Part shown: positions 6,247 to 11,143 of the stretch, piece by piece
Position numbering within the stretch: position 1 is the first letter of the stretch
Layout: the number at the start of each line of letters is the position of its first letter
Origin: an uncultured Desulfotignum sp.
Lineage (GTDB): Bacteria; Desulfobacterota; Desulfobacteria; Desulfobacterales; Desulfobacteraceae
Direction: 5' to 3'
Length of the DNA: 11,143 nucleotides
Assembly (NCBI GenBank): GCA_937951975.1
Contig: CALGAJ010000370.1
Location: forward strand, 1 to 11,143
Made by a program: the position numbers and the translations under genes
The notes under the pieces: model-generated
Database searches by the model: none
What the model was told of the DNA's origin: nothing
What the model saw: the letters and a program-made list of their open reading frames with translations, nothing else

Positions 6247-6260
6247 AAAAAAAGCTGACA
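6247..6260. promoter_or_regulatory. Candidate activator site shared with the CBS operon
   Basis: AAAAAAAGCTGACA here matches AAAAAATCTGACA at 3316-3328. The CTGACA core lies 132 bp upstream of the -12 GC, against 131 bp at the other promoter. Unlike the first site it has no obvious second arm, so it may be a half site. Confidence 0.4.
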
Positions 6261-6392
6261 TAAAGAAATTATATCCGATTCCATTTGACAAGAGAATGGT
6301 TAATACAATAAAAGTGATCTAAAAATATTGAATTGATAACCATAGTAAAGGTTGCAAAAAAGGATGTTTCCCATTGAAACTGGATAAAACCC

Positions 6393-8234
6393 GTGGCTGA
6401 AAACCAGAATAAAAAATCACATGGACCAGCGTATTATGCAGACTTCAGAATGAAGATCGCCCTGCGTATTGTGATCGTTTCTCTGGCTCCGCTGATGCTG
6501 GTAACCGGTATCATCCTTTATCAATTTCATGTTTATGCCAATCAGATGGTGCACGCCCATCTGGATCAACTGGTACTCAAGCACCGGCAGAAAATCGATG
6601 ACTTTCTTAAGCAGAAACTCAGTGATATCAGTTATCTGTCAAAAAGTTATGAATTTTCTCAACTGAAGGATAAATCATTTCTCCAGAAACGGCTTTATGC
6701 GCTTCAAGCGGATTACAGCTATGTGTTTGTGGACCTGGGGGTCATTGATGACAATGGCCGACAGGTGTCCTATGCCGGTCCGTTTGATCTGGATCAGGCG
6801 GATTACAGTGATTCAGACTGGTTTGAAAAAGCCCGGTCCAGAGATACCTATATCAGCGATGTGTTTTTGGGCATGCGGGGACAGCCTCACTTCATCGTGG
6901 CGGTCAAGCGGGAATGGCAGGGCCGGATATGGCTGGTGCGGGCCACCATCGATTTTATGGCGTTCAATACCCTGGTGGAAGATTTCACCATGGGCAGAAC
7001 CGGAACCGCTTTTATCCTGAACCGCCAGGGAGAGTTTCAGACCCGGCCTCCCAAAGGCACACTCAAACTGACCCTGCAACAGTATAAAAATTTGTTTAAA
7101 ATGGGAGAAAATGCCCGGGGAGTTAAAACCGGAGACCATATTATCGCTCCGTCAGTATTGGGCCAGGATGAATTGTTACAGATTGCCCGGGAATATGAAC
7201 CCAAGACAAACCAGTATACAGTTACGCCACCCCACAAATACACCACGTTTACCGTTGAAAAAAAGGGAGAAGACAGCACCCGGTTTCTGGTGGTTGCTGC
7301 TTTTCTGAAAAGCGATGACTGGCTTTTAATTTTTCAGCAAGAGAAAAAAGATGCATTTGCCAAGCTCAATGAAACCCAGCTTATTGCCGTGTTTATTACG
7401 TTTGCCGGCGCTTTGCTCATTATTTTTGTGGCATTTTTCATCTCAGGGCAACTGGTGAAGCGCATTGCACGGCTGGATTCTGAGAAAGAGGTGATGAATC
7501 AGCAGATCGTGGAAACCGGCAAACTCGCCTCGATTGGAGAGCTGGCTGCCGGCATTGCCCATGAAATCAACAATCCGGTGGCCATTATGGTGGAAGAAGC
7601 CGGCTGGATCCAGGACCTGCTCAGTGAGGGGATTGACAAGGGGGATAATTTTGAGGAATTCAAACGGGCCCTGGATCAGATTCAAACCCAGGGGCACCGG
7701 TGTAAAGGGATTACCCACAAACTGCTCAGCTTTGCCCGAAAAACCGATTCCCGGGTGGAAACGCTTCAGCTCAACGAGTTTGTAACCGAAGTGGTGGACC
7801 TGTTATCCCAGAAATTCAAATATGCCAATATTGAGGTGGATGTACAGCTGAATCCGGATCTGCCCGCCATACAGGCGTCAGCCACGGAGATTCAGCAGGT
7901 GCTCATGAACATTTTGCAGAACGCAGTATATGCCATGGAAAAGACCGGGGGGAAAATCGTCATCATGACCGGGATGGATGAGCAGCATCTTTCAGTGTCA
8001 ATCAAAGACAACGGTCCCGGAATTCCTTCGGATAATCTGGCAAGAATATTTGATCCGTTTTTCACGACCCGCCCGGTGGGTAAGGGGACCGGACTGGGCC
8101 TTTCCATCTGCTATGGGATCATCAATAAAATGGGGGGCCGGATCGATGTGGAAAGCAAAGTGGACGAGGGAACAATTTTTACTATCGTGCTGCCGTTGGA
8201 CAACCCAGCACCCAAAGTTAAGGAGAATATATAA
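6393..8234 (+). CDS. Membrane sensor histidine kinase with dCACHE-type extracytoplasmic domain
   Basis: A 613-residue kinase. TM1 lies at about 23-45 and TM2 at about 330-354, flanking an extracytoplasmic region of about 285 residues that looks like a double-CACHE ligand sensor (YVFVDLGVIDDNG near 110-122, then YSDSDWFEKA and YISDVF). The dimerisation helix carries the H-box GIAHEINNP with His390. The ATPase domain has Asn506/Asn510, DNGPGIP (539-545), FDPFFTT (553-559) and GKGTGLGL (563-570), all intact. There is no clear HAMP domain: only about 36 residues separate TM2 from the phospho-histidine. dCACHE kinases commonly sense organic acids or amino acids, but the ligand cannot be read here. 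The start is GTG with a weak GGA upstream; an ATG at 6450 just before TM1 is an alternative. It ends two bases before a single-domain response regulator. Confidence 0.93.
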   Translation: MAENQNKKSHGPAYYADFRMKIALRIVIVSLAPLMLVTGIILYQFHVYANQMVHAHLDQLVLKHRQKIDDFLKQKLSDISYLSKSYEFSQLKDKSFLQKRLYALQADYSYVFVDLGVIDDNGRQVSYAGPFDLDQADYSDSDWFEKARSRDTYISDVFLGMRGQPHFIVAVKREWQGRIWLVRATIDFMAFNTLVEDFTMGRTGTAFILNRQGEFQTRPPKGTLKLTLQQYKNLFKMGENARGVKTGDHIIAPSVLGQDELLQIAREYEPKTNQYTVTPPHKYTTFTVEKKGEDSTRFLVVAAFLKSDDWLLIFQQEKKDAFAKLNETQLIAVFITFAGALLIIFVAFFISGQLVKRIARLDSEKEVMNQQIVETGKLASIGELAAGIAHEINNPVAIMVEEAGWIQDLLSEGIDKGDNFEEFKRALDQIQTQGHRCKGITHKLLSFARKTDSRVETLQLNEFVTEVVDLLSQKFKYANIEVDVQLNPDLPAIQASATEIQQVLMNILQNAVYAMEKTGGKIVIMTGMDEQHLSVSIKDNGPGIPSDNLARIFDPFFTTRPVGKGTGLGLSICYGIINKMGGRIDVESKVDEGTIFTIVLPLDNPAPKVKENI

Positions 8235-8236
8235 CT

Positions 8237-8668
8237 ATGGCCATTGCAAACATTTTACTTGTGGATGATGAGGTCCCGTTCGTTGACACCATGATCAAAC
8301 GCCTGACCAAACGGAACATGGATGTACTGCCGGCATACGGCGGCGAAGAAGCGTTGAAAAAACTCAAGGAAAACAAACGGGTGGAAGTGGTGATTCTGGA
8401 TGTCAAAATGCCGGGGATGGACGGAATCGAGACCCTCAAGGAGATCAAAAAAGCATTTCCTTTGGTGGAAGTGATCATGCTCACCGGCCATGCGACGGTT
8501 GAATCCGCGATTGACGGCATGAAACTGGGGGCGTTTGATTACCTGATGAAGCCCAGTGATATCGATGTTCTGGTCGAAAAAGTGACCGACGCGGCGGCAG
8601 CAAAACGCCGGCATGAAGAAAAAATCATTGAAGCACAAATGAGGAAGATTACCACCCGGGGACGCTGA
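8237..8668 (+). CDS. Single-domain response regulator (receiver), partner of the upstream kinase
   Basis: A 143-residue protein made of one receiver domain with no DNA-binding or enzyme output. The acidic pair is Asp10/Asp11, the phospho-acceptor Asp55 (in LDVKMPGMDG), Thr83 and Lys105. The C-terminal tail of about 20 residues is helical and charged. The gene starts two bases after the stop of the histidine kinase, with AAGGAG inside the end of that gene, so the two are co-transcribed and this receiver is very probably a substrate of that kinase. Without an output domain it would act by protein contact or as a phosphate relay or sink. Its sequence is very close to the receiver at 10392-10829, indicating a duplication. 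Confidence 0.93.
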   Translation: MAIANILLVDDEVPFVDTMIKRLTKRNMDVLPAYGGEEALKKLKENKRVEVVILDVKMPGMDGIETLKEIKKAFPLVEVIMLTGHATVESAIDGMKLGAFDYLMKPSDIDVLVEKVTDAAAAKRRHEEKIIEAQMRKITTRGR

Positions 8669-8707
8669 TCATTTACGCAGATACTGCATTGACAGCTCAA
8701 TTCTCAT

Positions 8708-8748
8708 GCCCCGCTCAGCATATCTGAATGCAGTCTGCTGGGTGGGGC
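8708..8748. terminator. Strong stem-loop between convergent operons, probable bidirectional terminator
   Basis: GCCCCGCTCAGCA (8708-8720) pairs with TGCTGGGTGGGGC (8736-8748) over 13 positions, two of them G-U wobbles, around a 15-base loop. It lies between the stops of two convergent genes (8668 and 8758-8760). A run of nine G (8749-8757) follows in place of a U-tract, so it is not a standard intrinsic terminator. A second inverted repeat, ACTGCATT/AATGCAGT (8683-8690 and 8727-8734), overlaps it and would compete for folding. Confidence 0.55.
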
Positions 8749-8757
8749 GGGGGGGGG

Positions 8758-9192
8758 TTATGTTTCAGATAATTTTTTTTGAAACGCCTCCTGGATTTTT
8801 TCCACCAATGTTTCAAATTCACAGGGTTTCATGAGATAATCAAATGCGCCCAATGCAAGGCCCTGGTCACAGGCAGTGGCTGAGCCGTGGCCGGTGAGCA
8901 TGATCACCTGGAGACTCGGGTCCACCTGTTTGGCGATTTTCAACACCTCGATACCATCCATATCCGGCATTTTAAGGTCCAGAACCGCCACGTCAAATTG
9001 CTGGGTGCGTAATACCAAAAGCGCTTCCGGACTGGTATACGCCTTTTTGACATCAAATCCCCGTTTGCCGAGCCGGTTGGCAAGTACATCCACGTAAGCG
9101 GTTTCATCGTCCACCAGCAGGACACGGATTTTATCCACCGGTGGGGTGTCGGGTCTGTTTTGGGATTCTGAGTGTGTGTGTTCTTCTGTCAT
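8758..9192 (-). CDS. Single-domain response regulator, third gene of the receiver operon
   Basis: A 144-residue receiver domain preceded by a polar N-terminal extension of about 20 residues. Asp28/Asp29 form the acidic pair, Asp72 (LDLKMPDMDG) is the phospho-acceptor, Thr100 the switch residue and Lys122 the conserved lysine. No output domain is present. It starts 18 bp after the stop of the receiver-kinase gene, and an AAGGCGGA lies rather far from the ATG, so translation may depend on the upstream gene. It probably exchanges phosphate with the hybrid kinase encoded just before it. It is more diverged than the other two single receivers of the window. Confidence 0.9.
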   Translation of the reverse strand: MTEEHTHSESQNRPDTPPVDKIRVLLVDDETAYVDVLANRLGKRGFDVKKAYTSPEALLVLRTQQFDVAVLDLKMPDMDGIEVLKIAKQVDPSLQVIMLTGHGSATACDQGLALGAFDYLMKPCEFETLVEKIQEAFQKKLSET

Positions 9193-9210
9193 CTTTGAAA
9201 CAAGTCCGCC

Positions 9211-10374
9211 TTATTTTTTAACCGGCAGGGTAATGGTGAATGTGGTGCCTTGATTGACCTCGCTTTCCACAGAAATCAATCCTCCCAGACCGGTGATAAT
9301 TCCCCAGGAGACATAAAGCCCCATACCTGTACCCTGGTCCGCCTCTTTGGTGGTGAAAAAAGGTTCGAAAATCCGGGAAATATTTTCCTTTGAAATGCCG
9401 CTTCCCGTGTCCTTGACAATGATTTTTGCTTCCTCCAGAGAAGCGCTCAGGCTGACAATTATCTGTCCGCCTTCTTCTGTGGCCTGGATGGAATTGGACA
9501 GCAGATTGAGCAGCACCTGAAGCAGTTGCAAAGGATCGGTCCAGGCAGCGGGGCAGGGCTCTTGCATTTCCAGGGTGATGGAAATGTTTTTAAGGGCCGC
9601 CTCCGGTTCCACCAGGGTGATGGCTTCTTCAGACAGTTTTTTGAGGCTGGCTTCCACAAAGGTGGAAGGATCCGCCATTTCCGTCGTCTGGGTTTTAACG
9701 GCCTGGAGCAGCTGCTGGGTGATCTTTCCAGCCCTTTCGACGGCTTTGTTGATACGTTCCAGCCCTTTGTTGAAATCATTTTTTCGGGGCATGTGCTGCA
9801 TTTCCGGTTTTTCCAGAATCTGCTGGAGCCATCCGGCCGAATCCTGGATCACTGCCAGAGGATTGTTGATTTCATGGGCCACCCCGCTGGCCATGGTGCC
9901 TAAAGCCACCAGCCGTTCCGCCACCACCATCTGCTGGGTGATCTGTTCTTTAAAGGCCGCCTCTTTTTTTTCAGCCAGAATCCGCTGAATTTTGTGAAAG
10001 GCCTGCTTGATTTTCCGGACCAGATGCTCCAGCTCAATGGGTTTGCTCAGATAATCAAACGCCCCGGATTTGATTCCCTCCACGCCGCCGTGAATGTCTG
10101 CATGGCCGGTGAGCATGATCACTTCCATCAGGTCGTATTTTCCCTTGATCTGTTTGAGACACTCAATGCCGTCCATGCCCGGCATTTTGACATCCATGAT
10201 AACGACATCCACGGGTTTTTCTTCCAGCATCTGGAGCGCTTTTTCCCCCCGGTCCGCTTCCCGGACTTCAATGCCGCGCCGTTTCAGGCGTTTGGCAAGA
10301 ATCTGCCGGAAGTCATTCTCGTCATCCACCAGCAGAATGTGGATATCTTCGGTCACGTCGGGTTGATCCACCAT
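9211..10374 (-). CDS. Soluble histidine kinase with N-terminal receiver domain (REC-HisKA-HATPase)
   Basis: A 387-residue cytoplasmic protein with no membrane segment. An N-terminal receiver (about 10-125) has Asp17/Asp18, Asp61 (MDVKMPGMDG), Thr89 and Lys111. A linker helix (about 126-155) leads to the dimerisation domain with GVAHEINNP and His167. The ATPase domain has Asn290/Asn294, DTGSGIS (322-328), FEPFFTT (336-342) and GTGMGL (348-353), all intact. The receiver-first order means kinase activity is probably set by phosphorylation of its own receiver, placing it downstream of another kinase. Its core is related to that of the membrane kinase at 6393-8234. It lies between two single-receiver genes, 17 and 18 bp from them, in a compact three-gene operon. 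Confidence 0.93.
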   Translation of the reverse strand: MVDQPDVTEDIHILLVDDENDFRQILAKRLKRRGIEVREADRGEKALQMLEEKPVDVVIMDVKMPGMDGIECLKQIKGKYDLMEVIMLTGHADIHGGVEGIKSGAFDYLSKPIELEHLVRKIKQAFHKIQRILAEKKEAAFKEQITQQMVVAERLVALGTMASGVAHEINNPLAVIQDSAGWLQQILEKPEMQHMPRKNDFNKGLERINKAVERAGKITQQLLQAVKTQTTEMADPSTFVEASLKKLSEEAITLVEPEAALKNISITLEMQEPCPAAWTDPLQLLQVLLNLLSNSIQATEEGGQIIVSLSASLEEAKIIVKDTGSGISKENISRIFEPFFTTKEADQGTGMGLYVSWGIITGLGGLISVESEVNQGTTFTITLPVKK

Positions 10375-10391
10375 AGGCCTCTTTTTGTGTT

Positions 10392-10829
10392 TTATATTTT
10401 GCTCTGACGCAGCAGTATGGCTGCCTCTGCCTTCTGAATCCGTTCCATCTGTTCTTTTCTGCGTTCTTTTGCCTTGTTGAGCTTTTCCGTCAATGCCTTG
10501 AAATCCGCCGGTTTGAGCAAAAAATCAAACGCGCCCAGTTTCATGCCTTCCACCGCCGACTGGATCGTGCCGTGTCCGGTGAGCATGATCACTTCCACCA
10601 GCGGATGACGCTTCTTGATTTGTTTCAGGGTTTCAATGCCGTCCATGCCCGGCATTTTAACATCCAGAATAATGACATCCACCTGGGTTTTTTCCAAGGC
10701 GTCCAGACATTCCTGTCCATTATAAGCGGCGATGACGTTTTCCTCGTTTTCCTTGAGCCGTAAGCTCAACATTTCAACAAAATCTTTTTCATCATCAACC
10801 AGCATGATTTTACTTGTTGTTTTAAACAC
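10392..10829 (-). CDS. Single-domain response regulator, first gene of the receiver operon
   Basis: A 145-residue receiver with a charged C-terminal helix of about 25 residues and no output domain. Asp12/Asp13, phospho-acceptor Asp56 (LDVKMPGMDG), Thr84 and Lys106 are present. Translation starts at GTG (10827-10829), supported by an AGGAG at good spacing; the next ATG lies within the first beta strand and would truncate the fold. It is the closest relative in the window of the receiver at 8237-8668, nearly identical through the Asp and Thr motifs. It leads the operon with the REC-kinase and a third receiver, 131 bp downstream of the SLC13-type transporter gene on the same strand. Confidence 0.92.
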   Translation of the reverse strand: MFKTTSKIMLVDDEKDFVEMLSLRLKENEENVIAAYNGQECLDALEKTQVDVIILDVKMPGMDGIETLKQIKKRHPLVEVIMLTGHGTIQSAVEGMKLGAFDFLLKPADFKALTEKLNKAKERRKEQMERIQKAEAAILLRQSKI

Positions 10830-10960
10830 GGTAATCTCCTGTTCCTGAATTGTCGGTTAGTTAACCACCCATCCGGGCAGGATGGTCATTATCATACCCC
10901 GCCCGTGAATGGATAGAAAGTTTTTTGTTAAAAAAAGGATGGCAGACATTTTTTAGCATG
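10830..10960. other. Intergenic region between transporter and receiver operon
   Basis: 131 bp. On the minus strand it holds TATGATAAT (TATGAT at 10891-10896), a fair -10 without a good -35. The hairpin CCATCC/GGATGG (10869-10885) and the small palindrome GGTTAGTTAACC (10855-10866) lie in the leader. A/T runs at 10921-10936 follow the transporter stop but form no convincing GC stem, so read-through from the transporter into the receiver operon is possible. Confidence 0.4.
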
Positions 10961-11143
10961 TTATTTGACAAACCCGATCAACGGCCAGTATATCAGCATG
11001 CTTGCCACGCAGATCACCAGCAGGATCAGGCACCACGGCACCGCCACCCTGATAAAGTCTTTCTGGGAAAAATACCCGGTGCTGTAAGCAATGATGGTGG
11101 GCGGGCATCCGATGACCAGCATGATGAACGAGGTGGTCATGGG
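10961..11143 (-). CDS. SLC13/DASS-family anion transporter, C-terminal fragment (partial)
   Basis: The last 60 residues of a membrane protein whose start lies beyond the window. The visible part has a helix segment with VIGCPPTIIAYSTGYFSQKDF, the pattern of the second conserved signature region of sodium-coupled divalent anion symporters (SLC13/DASS), then a final hydrophobic helix (about 18 residues up to the Ile-Tyr-Trp-Pro) and a short tail ending FVK. Members import sulfate, dicarboxylates, citrate or related anions, and the substrate cannot be told from this end. It runs in the same direction as the receiver operon that follows, so its expression or substrate may be tied to those regulators. 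The protein family is fairly secure; the substrate is not. Confidence 0.8.
   Translation of the reverse strand, partial: PMTTSFIMLVIGCPPTIIAYSTGYFSQKDFIRVAVPWCLILLVICVASMLIYWPLIGFVK

Larger units (their letters stand above)
6049..6392. other. Divergent intergenic region between the CBM48 operon and the histidine kinase
   Basis: This 344-bp region has no supportable gene. On the minus strand it holds the CBM48 ribosome binding site, a hairpin at the predicted 5' end of the transcript (ACACAG and CTGTGT, 6093-6108) and the sigma-54 element. Further upstream are two more inverted repeats: GTTTTCC/GGAAAAC (6153-6172) and AATCCG/CGGATT (6190-6213). The A-rich CTGACA motif is at 6247-6260. For the plus-strand kinase, TTGACA at 6285-6290 is a possible -35, but the -10 at proper spacing is poor. 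Confidence 0.65.

Noticed and set aside
6243..6259. AGGTTGTAAAAAAAGCTG as a plus-strand sigma-54 promoter for the membrane kinase
   Set aside because: GG and GC are 11 bases apart and the -24 block lacks TGGC.

Overview
The window reads as a regulatory and energy-metabolism cluster from a Gram-negative anaerobe, most likely a sulfate-reducing Desulfobacterota (Desulfobacter/Desulfotignum-like). That placement is an inference from family content: an ADP-forming acyl-CoA synthetase, an AcuB-like CBS-ACT protein, paired Usp proteins, REC-first histidine kinases, a sigma-54 activator and an SLC13-type transporter. No marker gene is present and the species cannot be named. No RNA genes, mobile elements or CRISPR arrays were seen.

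Layout. (1) Positions 1-3126, minus strand: an operon read CBS-CBS-ACT protein, UspA-like protein 2, UspA-like protein 1, ADP-forming acyl-CoA synthetase (its C-terminal half lies outside the window). It is preceded by a very good sigma-54 -24/-12 element at 3193-3209. (2) 3399-4823, minus: an NtrC-family response regulator (REC, AAA+ with GAFTGA, Fis-type HTH) with its own sigma-70-like promoter. (3) 4986-6048, minus: a two-gene operon of a small glycogen-binding (CBM48) protein and a cytidylate-kinase-like P-loop protein, preceded by a second sigma-54 element at 6124-6140. (4) 6393-8668, plus: a membrane histidine kinase with a dCACHE-type sensor and a single-domain response regulator. (5) 8758-10829, minus: receiver, receiver-histidine kinase, receiver. 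(6) 10961-11143, minus: the last 60 residues of an SLC13/DASS-type anion transporter.

How the parts may work together. The sigma-54 activator at 3399-4823 sits between two operons, and each has a promoter carrying CTGGCA and TTGCT at exact sigma-54 spacing. Both promoters also have an A-rich CTGACA element about 131-132 bp upstream of the -12, the distance expected of an enhancer site. The simplest model is that this activator controls both operons, with phosphate supplied by one of the two histidine kinases. The controlled genes are largely predicted nucleotide-, CoA- or glycogen-binding proteins, which points to a response to energy or carbon-storage state. The regulon is supported by sequence pattern; the physiological role is inference.

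Several starts were placed by ribosome binding sites instead of the longest open frame (4823, 5729, 6048). GTG starts are used at 6393 and 10829.
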